Source: Kribbella sp. VKM Ac-2569
GTDB taxonomy: Bacteria > Actinomycetota > Actinomycetes > Propionibacteriales > Kribbellaceae
Assembly (NCBI RefSeq): GCF_004216905.1
Contig: NZ_SGXJ01000004.1
Coordinates: forward strand, 682,001 to 746,000
DNA length: 64,000 bases
Direction: 5' to 3'
Of this stretch, positions 9,496-16,283 are shown piece by piece (within the stretch, counting starts at the first letter, position 1; the number at the start of each line of letters is the position of its first letter). The translations under genes were made by a program, and so were the position numbers. The notes under the pieces are model-generated. The model ran no database searches. It was not told the origin of the DNA and saw nothing but the letters and a program-made list of their open reading frames with translations.

Positions 9496-9516
9496 GTTGA
9501 GTCTGATGGGCTCAAC
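9496..9516 (-). promoter_or_regulatory. HAIR-like operator (HspR box) upstream of lon
   Basis: The sequence GTTGAGT-N7-GCTCAAC has the 7-7-7 layout of the HspR-associated inverted repeat (consensus CTTGAGT-N7-ACTCAAG). It agrees at 11 of 14 arm positions, and the outer arms GTTGAG/CTCAAC are perfectly complementary. It lies 21-41 bases upstream of the lon GTG. HspR control of lon is known in Streptomyces. That HspR binds here is inference. Confidence 0.65.
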
Positions 9517-9570
9517 CACAGGTGTAAGTAAGTAATTCCCGGCCTTCATCGGGGTTCGCTGACGGTGAAA

Positions 9571-10689
9571 TCAGGCGGTCAGCAACTCGCCGATCTGGCG
9601 TAGACCGGTCAGGTCGTGCACGTCGTCGGCCAGCGCGGGCACCTCGACGGTCCGGATCGAGCGGTGACCTCGCCGGAAGCGTTCCGCGCGTTTGTGGTCG
9701 CCCACGACCTGCAGCATCCTGTCCGCGTGCAACCGCAGTACGGCGGCCGTCAACGGCGACTTGTCCGCTTCCTCGAGCTTCTCGGCTGCAGCGAGTGACC
9801 GCTCGGCCGACAGTTCTGGCGCCTCCGTGTTCGTCACCCGGTTGAGCACGACACCGGCCAGCGGCATTCCCTCGGCCCGCAGCCGCTCCGCGAAGTACGA
9901 CGCCTCCCGCAGCGCATCGTTCTGCGGCGCGGCCACGACGAGGAACGCGGTGTGCGGCTCCCGGAGCAGCGCGACCGTCTGCTCGGCCCGCTGCCGGAAC
10001 CCGCCGAACAACGTGTCGAACGCTGCCACGAACGTCTGTACGTCGGTCAGCACCTGAGCGCCGAGGACCTTGTTCAGCACCGACATCGCCATGTTCACCC
10101 CGGCCGACATCAGTTTGAACGGGCCACGCGCCGGCGCCAGCAGCAGCTTGAGGAACCGGCCCTCGAGCAGCGACGCCAACCGCTCCGGCGCGTCCAGGAA
10201 GTCCAGCGCCGACCGCGACGGGGGAGTGTCCACCACGATCAGGTCCCACTCGCCGGTCCGCTCGGCCTGCCTGTGCAGTTGCCCGAGCTTCTCCATCGCC
10301 ATGTACTCCTGCGTGCCCGCGAAGGACGAGGAAAGCGCTTGATAGAAGGGATTCGCGAGAATCTGCTCGGCCTTCTCCGGCGTCGCGTGCTGCAGGACGA
10401 CGTCGTCGAACGTCCGTTTCATGTCGAGCATCATCGCGTCCAGCCGACCGCCGTTCTTGGCGTTCACCTCCGCCACCTTGCGCGGGGTGTTGTCCAGCTC
10501 GGTCAGCCCGAGTGACTGCGCCAGCCGCCGGGCCGGGTCGATCGTGAGTACGACGACCTTCCGCCCGCGCTCCGCCGCGCGCAGACCGAGCGCGGCCGCG
10601 GTCGTGGTCTTCCCGACCCCGCCGGAACCGCAGGTGACGATGATCCGCGTGTCGCCGTCGTCGATGAGCGCGTCCAGATCCAGGTTCAT
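9571..10689 (-). CDS. ArsA/Get3-family ATPase, second subunit
   Basis: This 372-residue SIMIBI P-loop ATPase resembles the tail-anchored-protein targeting factor Get3 and arsenite ATPase ArsA. The P-loop is CGSGGVGKTTTAAAL: it keeps GKTT but has Ser where Get3/ArsA proteins carry the signature lysine (GKGG). DLIVVDTPPSRSALDFLD is the switch II region. It overlaps the preceding ATPase gene by 4 bases (ATGA), so the two are surely co-translated and probably form a heteromer. The matching mycobacterial pair (Rv3679-Rv3680) has been described as a Get-like complex. No arsenic genes are nearby, so a targeting or membrane role is more likely than arsenite export. Confidence 0.85.
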   Translation of the reverse strand: MNLDLDALIDDGDTRIIVTCGSGGVGKTTTAAALGLRAAERGRKVVVLTIDPARRLAQSLGLTELDNTPRKVAEVNAKNGGRLDAMMLDMKRTFDDVVLQHATPEKAEQILANPFYQALSSSFAGTQEYMAMEKLGQLHRQAERTGEWDLIVVDTPPSRSALDFLDAPERLASLLEGRFLKLLLAPARGPFKLMSAGVNMAMSVLNKVLGAQVLTDVQTFVAAFDTLFGGFRQRAEQTVALLREPHTAFLVVAAPQNDALREASYFAERLRAEGMPLAGVVLNRVTNTEAPELSAERSLAAAEKLEEADKSPLTAAVLRLHADRMLQVVGDHKRAERFRRGHRSIRTVEVPALADDVHDLTGLRQIGELLTA

Positions 10690-11636
10690 GCCCGGAACTC
10701 CTCAGCCAGGTCGATCAGCGTGCCTTGGTCGATCCCGTCCGGCTGCAGCGTCAGCTCCGTCACCTGTTTGCCCAGGGCATCGATCCGGTCGCGGTTCTCG
10801 CGTTCGAGCCCGACCCGGATCGCGTGGTCGTGCGCCTCGGTCGCGAGCGTCTTCACCAGGTCGTCGCCGATCGTGAGGCCGGCCGCCTTCAGGCCCCGGG
10901 TCAGCTCGGCGGTGGGCAGTTTCTCCTTCACCGCAAGGGCGAGCGCGTCGTCGTCGAGCGGGCTGTTGCGGACCAGGTTCACCACGATCGACCCGATCCG
11001 CAGGTCCAGCGCCTCCAGTTGCCCGACCGCGTCGAGGGTCTCCTGGACCGGCATCTCCTCGAGCAGCGTGACCAGGTGGATCCGGGTGATGTCCGAGCGC
11101 AGCATGCCCATGATCGCGTCCGCCTGGTTGCGGATCGGTCCGACCTTGGCGAGTCCGGCGACCTCGGTGTTCACGTTCAGGAACGGCGCGATCCGCCCGG
11201 TCGGCGGGGCGTCCACCACCACGGCGTCGTACGCGAGCTTCCCGTGCACCTTGCGGCGCGTGGCCTCGTACACCTTGCCGGTGAGCAGTACGTCGCGGAG
11301 CCCGGGGGCGATCGTGGTGACGAAGTCGATCGCGCCGACCTTCTCGAGCGCCTTCCCCGCGCGGCCGAGGTGGTAGTACATGTCGAGGTACTCCAGCAGC
11401 GCGGCCTCGGCGTCCACGGCCAGCGCGAACACCTCACCGCCGCCGGGGCCGTGCGCGATCCGGCGTTCGACGTACGGCAGGGGTGGTACGTCGAAGAGCT
11501 GGGCGAGGCCCTGACGGCCCTCGACCTCGACCAGCAGGATCCGTTTGCCCTGCTCCGCCAGCGCGAGCGCCATGGCGGCCGCGACGGTGGTCTTCCCGGT
11601 GCCGCCCTTGCCGGTCACCACGTGCAGTCGCGCCAT
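10686..11636 (-). CDS. ArsA/Get3-family ATPase, first subunit
   Basis: The protein has 316 residues from ATG 11636 (MARLHVVTGKGGTGKTTVAA). Unlike its partner it has the complete deviant Walker A, GKGGTGKTT, including the signature lysine that reaches across the dimer. Switch II is VVVDAPPTGRI. A further in-frame start 24 codons upstream would add a segment overlapping the divergent DUF4177 gene and is unlikely. Only 49 bases separate the two divergent starts, so they share a promoter region. The split into one canonical and one non-canonical P-loop subunit fits a heterodimeric client-targeting ATPase. Confidence 0.87.
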   Translation of the reverse strand: MARLHVVTGKGGTGKTTVAAAMALALAEQGKRILLVEVEGRQGLAQLFDVPPLPYVERRIAHGPGGGEVFALAVDAEAALLEYLDMYYHLGRAGKALEKVGAIDFVTTIAPGLRDVLLTGKVYEATRRKVHGKLAYDAVVVDAPPTGRIAPFLNVNTEVAGLAKVGPIRNQADAIMGMLRSDITRIHLVTLLEEMPVQETLDAVGQLEALDLRIGSIVVNLVRNSPLDDDALALAVKEKLPTAELTRGLKAAGLTIGDDLVKTLATEAHDHAIRVGLERENRDRIDALGKQVTELTLQPDGIDQGTLIDLAEEFRA

Positions 11637-11685
11637 AGGTCCCAGGGTAGGACGTGCTCCAGGACACACCGTTAGAGTCCCCTTC

Positions 11686-11847
11686 ATGAAGAAGTTCGAG
11701 TACTTCACCGCGCCGCTGCTGGTTCACTCGACCAAGGAGATCCTGGACAACTTCGGCCAGGACGGCTGGGAGCTGGTCCAGGTCGTCCCGGGCATGAACC
11801 CGGAGAACCTGGTCGCCTACTTCAAGCGGGAGATCGAGGACAAATGA
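11686..11847 (+). CDS. DUF4177 small protein
   Basis: This 53-residue protein begins MKKFEYFTAPLLVHSTKEIL and contains NFGQDGWELVQVV, the core of DUF4177 proteins. These are small alpha/beta proteins without a known function. It is the first gene of a rightward operon; its stop overlaps the ATG of the RidA gene by 4 bases. The same small gene lies beside RidA and the two ATPases in other actinobacteria, which supports its being real despite its size. Confidence 0.85.
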   Translation: MKKFEYFTAPLLVHSTKEILDNFGQDGWELVQVVPGMNPENLVAYFKREIEDK

Positions 11848-12305
11848 GCCACCCCGAGGAGAAGCTCGCCGAGCTCGGCCTGAAGCTGCCCGACGTGGCC
11901 AAGCCGGTCGCCGCGTACGTCCCGGCCGTCCGGACCGGTGACTTGGTCTATACGTCCGGCCAGCTGCCGCTGCGCGAGGGCACGCTGATCGCCACCGGCA
12001 AGGTCGGTGACGCGGTCACGCCCGAGGTCGCCAGCGAGTGCGCCCAGCAGTGCGCGCTGAACGCGCTGGCCGCGGTCAAGGCGGAGATCGGCGACCTGGG
12101 GAACGTGAAGCGGATCGTCAAGGCGGTCGCGTTCATCGCCTCCACGCCGGACTTCACCGGCCAGCCGCAGGTCGCGAACGGCGCCTCCGAGCTGTTCGGT
12201 CAGGTCTTCGGCGAGGCCGGGCAGCACGCCCGCAGCGCCGTCGGCGTCCCGGTTCTCCCGCTCGACGCCCCGGTCGAGATCGAACTGATCGTCGAGGTCG
12301 GCTGA
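11844..12305 (+). CDS. RidA/YjgF-family protein
   Basis: The protein has 153 residues. RidA proteins hydrolyse reactive enamine/imine intermediates released by PLP enzymes, and form trimers with the active site at subunit interfaces. The C-terminal block HARSAVGVPVLPLDAPVEIE carries the conserved arginine that binds the substrate carboxylate and the Glu near the end. YTSGQLPL near residue 35 is also typical. The length is greater than E. coli RidA (128) because of an N-terminal helix, as in the actinobacterial subgroup. It overlaps DUF4177 and is followed 7 bases later by a Nudix gene. Confidence 0.9.
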   Translation: MSHPEEKLAELGLKLPDVAKPVAAYVPAVRTGDLVYTSGQLPLREGTLIATGKVGDAVTPEVASECAQQCALNALAAVKAEIGDLGNVKRIVKAVAFIASTPDFTGQPQVANGASELFGQVFGEAGQHARSAVGVPVLPLDAPVEIELIVEVG

Positions 12306-12311
12306 CCGCTC

Positions 12312-13136
12312 GTGCGGGACCTGAAGTCGCAGCTGATGACCGGCCGGATGGCCGAGGTCGCCCTCGAGTACGCCGAGGGCACCCGGACGCCGGCCGAACC
12401 TCGCCCGGCCTCCACGGTGATCCTGCTCCGCGACGCAATGCGCCCGGAGGTCTATCTGCTGCGGCGGCAGCGGACCATGGCGTTCGCCGCCGGGATGACC
12501 GTGTTTCCGGGCGGACGGGTCGACGCGACGGATTCGACGGTCGCGGACTCCTGGTCGGGGCCTTCGCCGGAGTGGTTCGGCGAGCGACTCGGCTGCTCGG
12601 CTGAGACGGCAGCGGCGTACGTCGCCGCCGCCGTCCGCGAGACCTTCGAGGAGTCCGGTGTCCTGCTGGCCGGACCGTCGAAGGACTCGGTCGTTGGCGA
12701 CACCACTGGGGCCGATTGGGAGGCCGACCGGGTCGCCCTGGAGACCCGTGAGCTGGGGTTCTCTGAGTTCCTGCACCGGCGCGGGCTCGTCCTGCGCGCC
12801 GACCTGCTCGGCCCCTGGGCGCACTGGATCACCCCGGAGTTCGAGCCCAAGCGGTACGACACCGCGTTCTTCGTCGCCGCGCTCCCGGCCGGGCAGGTCA
12901 CCCGGGACGTGACGAGCGAGTCCGACCAGGTCACGTGGATCCGCCCGGCGGACGCGGTCGCGGCCGTCGACGCGGGCGAGGTGCTGATGCTGCCCCCGAC
13001 GTACATCTGCTGCCACGAACTCTCGCAGTACGACGATGTCGCGGCGATCCTGGACGCGGCCGGCGAGCGGGAGATCCGCGCGATCATGCCCACCGTGCGC
13101 GTCGACGGCGACCAGGCCTATCTGGAGACCACATGA
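12312..13136 (+). CDS. Nudix hydrolase
   Basis: This 274-residue protein starts at GTG 12312. The Nudix fold is shown by VFPGGRVD and, after an insertion of about 30 residues, AVRETFEESGVLLAG, the REx2EExG helix that binds metal. The insertion inside the Nudix box and the long C-terminal part suggest the large actinobacterial NUDT19/CoA-type subgroup. The substrate cannot be read from sequence. In-frame ATGs at codons 9 and 13 are alternative starts. It lies between RidA and the MBL gene and overlaps the latter by ATGA. Confidence 0.85.
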   Translation: MRDLKSQLMTGRMAEVALEYAEGTRTPAEPRPASTVILLRDAMRPEVYLLRRQRTMAFAAGMTVFPGGRVDATDSTVADSWSGPSPEWFGERLGCSAETAAAYVAAAVRETFEESGVLLAGPSKDSVVGDTTGADWEADRVALETRELGFSEFLHRRGLVLRADLLGPWAHWITPEFEPKRYDTAFFVAALPAGQVTRDVTSESDQVTWIRPADAVAAVDAGEVLMLPPTYICCHELSQYDDVAAILDAAGEREIRAIMPTVRVDGDQAYLETT

Positions 13137-13900
13137 ACGTCACCGAGTACGCCACGCTGGTGCGGGCCGACAACCCCGGCCTGATGACGCTGGACGGCAC
13201 CAACACCTGGATCCTCCGCGCCCCGGACGCGGAGCGGTCGGTGGTCGTCGACCCCGGCCCGATGATGGAGGACCACCTCCGCGCGGTCCTGGAGGCGGCC
13301 GGCAAGGTCGCCGTCGTACTGCTGACCCACAAGCACCCGGACCACTCCGAGGGCGCCGGGTGGTTCGCCAACCAGGCCGGCTGCGGCGTACGGGCGGTGG
13401 ATCCCGAGTTCCGCATCCCCACCGACCACGCCCACGGCCTGTCGGAGGGCGACGTGATCACCGCCGACGGCCTCCGGATCGAGGTCCTCCCGACGCCCGG
13501 CCACACCCTCGACTCGGTCTGTTTCTGGCTGCCCCAGGACGGTTCACTCCTCACCGGAGACACGGTCCTCGGCCGCGGTACGTCGGTCGTCGCGTACCCG
13601 GACGGTGCCCTGGGCCCCTACCTCGACTCCCTGGAGAGCCTCCGGGCCTTCGCGAACTCACCGGCCGACGTACTGCGCCTACTCCCCGGCCACGGCCCCG
13701 TGATCGACGACCCGTCCGGCGTCCTCACGTACTACCTGGAACACCGCCAAGACCGCCTCAACCAGGTCAAAGCCGCCATAGCCGAAGGCCACACCACCCC
13801 CGAGTCCATCGTCGAACACGTCTACGCCGACGTACCCCAATCCCTCTGGCCCGCCGCCGAACGGTCCGTCCGCGCCCAACTCGACTATTTGGCTGGCTGA
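13133..13900 (+). CDS. Metallo-beta-lactamase-fold hydrolase
   Basis: The protein has 255 residues from ATG 13133. The zinc site motif LTHKHPDHSEGA (HxHxDH) lies near residue 64, followed by a second metal region in TPGHTLDSVCFW, LLTGDTVLG and LLPGHGPVI. It belongs to the LACTB2-like branch of hydrolases, some of which are RNases; the substrate here is unknown. It is orthologous by position to the MBL gene next to crp in mycobacteria. The last four codons (YLAG and stop) lie inside a palindromic repeat element that begins at 13887, so the C-terminus has been rewritten by the repeat. Confidence 0.9.
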   Translation: MNVTEYATLVRADNPGLMTLDGTNTWILRAPDAERSVVVDPGPMMEDHLRAVLEAAGKVAVVLLTHKHPDHSEGAGWFANQAGCGVRAVDPEFRIPTDHAHGLSEGDVITADGLRIEVLPTPGHTLDSVCFWLPQDGSLLTGDTVLGRGTSVVAYPDGALGPYLDSLESLRAFANSPADVLRLLPGHGPVIDDPSGVLTYYLEHRQDRLNQVKAAIAEGHTTPESIVEHVYADVPQSLWPAAERSVRAQLDYLAG

Positions 13901-13994
13901 CCCACCAATTTGGCTGGCTGACCCACGAAGTCAGGGGTTTGTGACCCGGAACCTGGGTGACAAACCCCTGATTTGGTGGGTTGGCCAGGCAAAT
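13887..13994. repeat. Palindromic repeat element, left copy
   Basis: Two tandem 21-bp units containing GGCTGGCTGACCCAC (from 13887 and 13908) are followed by a central hairpin in which 13931-13947 pairs with 13955-13971 (16 of 17 bp, loop of 7). A right arm at 13972-13994, GGTGGGTTGGCCAGGCAAAT, is the approximate reverse complement of the units. The whole can fold as one long stem. A related copy lies at 14668-14790. The family is unknown to me. Confidence 0.85.
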
Positions 13995-14058
13995 GGGGTT
14001 ATCCACAGATGCGACGGGAGACACCCCGGGACCGCGTGGCTCAGTTGATGCTGGAGGC

Positions 14059-14751
14059 ATGAACCTCAGGCTGAAGGCGGTAGCCGACAAGCAAGGCGGC
14101 GTGTTCAGTCGTCGGCAGGCTCTCGGGTCGGGGTACACGCCCGATCAGATCCAGGACCGCCTGCGCGACGGCCGATGGGAACGAGTTCGCCACGGCCAGT
14201 ACGTCGAGCGCACAGACCTGAACCACCTGCCGCCGTGGGAACGTCAGCTTCTGCTCCACCGGCGGCTGGTGTACGCGGCTGTCAACGCGATGCGTCCCGG
14301 TACGGCGGTAGTCAGCCACCACTCGGCGCTCGTCGTTCACAATGTGCCGGTCTGGGATGTGAACCTCAACGAGGTGCAGTTGACGAGGTCGAATTCGGCC
14401 CGCGCCGGCTCGGCTGCCGGGGTCAGACATCACCACGGCCGCCTGAGCGGCGACGTTGTCATCGAGTTCGGCAACCTGACCGTCACCTCGGTCGCTCGAT
14501 CCCTCGTCGAGACCGCGGCCACAGCGTCCTTCGAAGCCGCGGTGGTGAGCGCGGACGCCGTACTGCGGAATCGCCTCGTGCCCGATGCCCAGTTGCGCAG
14601 CGTGGTCGCGCAGACTGAGTTCTGGCCCGGTGGCGGGCGTTCGCCCGGGCACGGGAGACGCACCAGGCTGGGTAACCCACCAAATCGGGGGTTCCGCACC
14701 CATATCAAAGGTGTGGAACCCCCGAACTCGCTGGTCAGCCAGGCAAATTGA
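14059..14751 (+). pseudogene. Truncated AbiEi-like antitoxin-domain protein
   Basis: The first 195 or so residues from ATG 14059 match the actinobacterial AbiEi-like proteins: a winged-helix start (GGVFSRRQALGSGYTPDQI, WERVRHGQYV), VVSHHSALVVHNVPVWDV, and TVTSVARSLVETAATASFEAAV. Such proteins usually continue to about 300 residues with a nuclease-like (DUF559/Vsr-like) domain. Here homology stops after TEFWPGG, and the last 36 or so residues run from junk into the right-hand repeat element (GNPPNRGF, LVSQAN). I read it as a gene broken by, or carried with, the repeats. No AbiEii-type toxin gene is beside it. Expression may persist but function is doubtful. Confidence 0.7.
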
Positions 14752-14790
14752 TGGGTTAGCCAGGCAAATTGGTGGGTCAGCCAGGCAAAT
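14668..14790. repeat. Palindromic repeat element, right copy
   Basis: The left arm GCTGGGTAACCCACCAAAT begins the element. A central hairpin follows: 14685-14700 with 14710-14725 (16 pairs, one of them G-T, loop of 9). Then come three tandem 21-bp units, each with GTCAGCCAGGCAAAT or GTTAGCCAGGCAAAT, starting at 14734, 14755 and 14776. The unit and arm sequences match the left copy in inverse arrangement (here three units on the right, there two on the left). It ends 10 bases before the crp stop codon. Confidence 0.85.
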
Positions 14791-14800
14791 GGAGGTGGGG

Positions 14801-15478
14801 TTAGCGGGCGCGGCGTTGGAGGCGGTCTACGTCGAGGAGGACTACCGAGCGGGGCTCCAGGCGGACCCAGCCGCGGGAGGCGAAGTCGGCGAGGGCCTTG
14901 TTGACGGTTTCGCGGGAGGCGCCGACCAGCTGGGCGAGCTCCTCCTGGGTGAGGTCGTGGTGGACGTGGACGCCGTCGTCGGCGGTGCGGCCGAAGCGGC
15001 TGGCCAGGTCCAGGAGGGCCTTCGCGACCCGGCCCGGTACGTCGGAGAAGACGAGGTCGGCCACCACGTCGGAGACCTTGCGGAGCCTGCCGGCCAGCTG
15101 CAGCAGCAGGCCGCGCGCGACCGCCGGGCGGCCGTCCAGCCAGCGGAGCAGTTCGTCGTGCGTCAGCGACATCAGCTGGGCGTCGGTGACGGCCGTGACG
15201 GTCGCGGACCGCGGTCCCGGGTCGAACAGCGACAGCTCACCGAACATCTGCCCCGGCCCGAGCACGGCGATCAGGTTCTCCCGGCCGTCGGCGGAGGTGC
15301 GGCCCAGCTTGACCTTGCCCTCGACCACGACGAACAGCCGGTCACCGGAATCGCCCTCGTGGAACAGCACCTGGCCGCGGCGCAGCCGGCTCTCGGTCAT
15401 CGATGCGGCCAGGGCGTCGGCCGCCTCGTCGTCGAGCTGACTGAACAGCGGTGCCTGTCGGAGCACTGCGGCATCCAC
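14801..15478 (-). CDS. crp: Crp/Fnr-family cAMP receptor-type regulator
   Basis: The protein has 225 residues. The cyclic-nucleotide domain contains GQMFGELSLFDPGPRSATV, matching the phosphate-binding cassette of actinobacterial Crp. The C-terminal winged helix contains LTQEELAQLVGASRETVNKALADF and GWVRLEPRSVVLLD. It closely resembles M. tuberculosis CRP (Rv3676) in sequence and in position between MBL and nth. The start is GTG 15478 with AGGAGG 9 bases upstream. A candidate operator lies at 15515-15532. It should act as a global transcription factor for carbon and energy genes, perhaps including acs. No cyclase is in the window. Confidence 0.93.
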   Translation of the reverse strand: MDAAVLRQAPLFSQLDDEAADALAASMTESRLRRGQVLFHEGDSGDRLFVVVEGKVKLGRTSADGRENLIAVLGPGQMFGELSLFDPGPRSATVTAVTDAQLMSLTHDELLRWLDGRPAVARGLLLQLAGRLRKVSDVVADLVFSDVPGRVAKALLDLASRFGRTADDGVHVHHDLTQEELAQLVGASRETVNKALADFASRGWVRLEPRSVVLLDVDRLQRRAR

Positions 15479-15514
15479 TTCTGGGCCTCCTAGGACCTTC
15501 GACCACGACTACGA

Positions 15515-15532
15515 ACGTGGGATCCGCCACGT
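15515..15532 (-). promoter_or_regulatory. Candidate Crp operator upstream of crp
   Basis: ACGTGGgatccgCCACGT is a 6-bp inverted repeat with the GTG-N8-CAC core of Crp sites (TGTGA-N6-TCACA), 37-54 bases upstream of the crp GTG. The A and T next to the core are replaced by G and C. Autoregulation is inference. Confidence 0.4.
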
Positions 15533-15687
15533 CCGTCGACCGATATGTGTACACCCGGTCGCCCCAAAACCGTAGCTCCTCCGGTGTCGGCACCGCCACG
15601 TAGCCCTGCCGAGACTCGCCGGAGCACCGCGCCGATCGGTCGAAGGATGGCCCAGGATTGGGCTCCCGGGGCGGACGAGAGGGCGAA

Positions 15688-16239
15688 ATGGACGACAAGA
15701 GGGACACGGGCGAGCGGATCCTGCGGATCCTGGTCGGGGAGGGCCGGCTCGAGGAGGCCATCGAGTACGCGCAGGAGAAGATGGTCGCCGGCGAGGAGTG
15801 GGCGACCGACTGGGTGCCGGCCATTCGGCCGGCCGACCGCGATCAGGTCTCCGCGATCCAGTACTTCCTCACCAAGAGAGCCGACGAGGCTCTGCCCGCC
15901 CTGCTGGCGAACGAGCAGGGCGGTCGTACGAAGCTCTGGATGGCCGACACCGACTGGGCCGCGTACGGCGACCTGCGCGTACGCCGTACCGAACCCGGGC
16001 GGGCCGAGATCGCACTGGCGTGCTGGCACGTCTACACGGACCTGGCCCGGTACGTCGGGAACAACCCACCCAACGACGCCGAGGCCGAGTTGGCGCCCGA
16101 GGGCACGGCGGTCGTGGACCTCGCGTTGACCGTCGGAGTCATGAATGACCTGGCGGCTCGGTGTGAGGCGGTCGGCGTGCCGCGGCCGCTGGGCAACGGC
16201 AGCCATCTCGCCGTCGTCGTGCCGCTGCCGGCGTCCTAG
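15688..16239 (+). CDS. Conserved-looking hypothetical protein
   Basis: The protein has 183 residues from ATG 15688 (MDDKRDTGERILRILVGEGR), with GAGAGG 6 bases upstream. No signal peptide or membrane helix is visible. It is rich in charged residues early on, then has TKLWMADTDWAAYGDLRVRR and a C-terminal stretch ending in ALTVGVMNDLAARCEAVGV. I do not recognise the family. It occupies the place between crp and nth and is divergent from crp, with a shared 209-base intergenic region. Codon use matches its neighbours, so it is very likely real. Confidence 0.7.
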   Translation: MDDKRDTGERILRILVGEGRLEEAIEYAQEKMVAGEEWATDWVPAIRPADRDQVSAIQYFLTKRADEALPALLANEQGGRTKLWMADTDWAAYGDLRVRRTEPGRAEIALACWHVYTDLARYVGNNPPNDAEAELAPEGTAVVDLALTVGVMNDLAARCEAVGVPRPLGNGSHLAVVVPLPAS

Positions 16240-16283
16240 CCGGGCAGAGCGGGGTGTCGGTGGGCGGACGTAGGCTGGCCTCC

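Noticed and set aside
7111..9570. Hidden WhiB gene near lon
   Set aside because: I looked on both strands for a short frame with the WhiB cysteine pattern and GVWGG motif and found none.
9571..11636. Arsenic resistance operon
   Set aside because: The ArsA-like ATPases have no arsB, arsC or arsR neighbours, and the gene order is that of the Get-like pair of actinobacteria.
13887..14790. Direct 21-bp repeats resembling a CRISPR array
   Set aside because: Units are adjacent without unique spacers, number only two or three, and form arms of larger palindromes; no cas genes are present.
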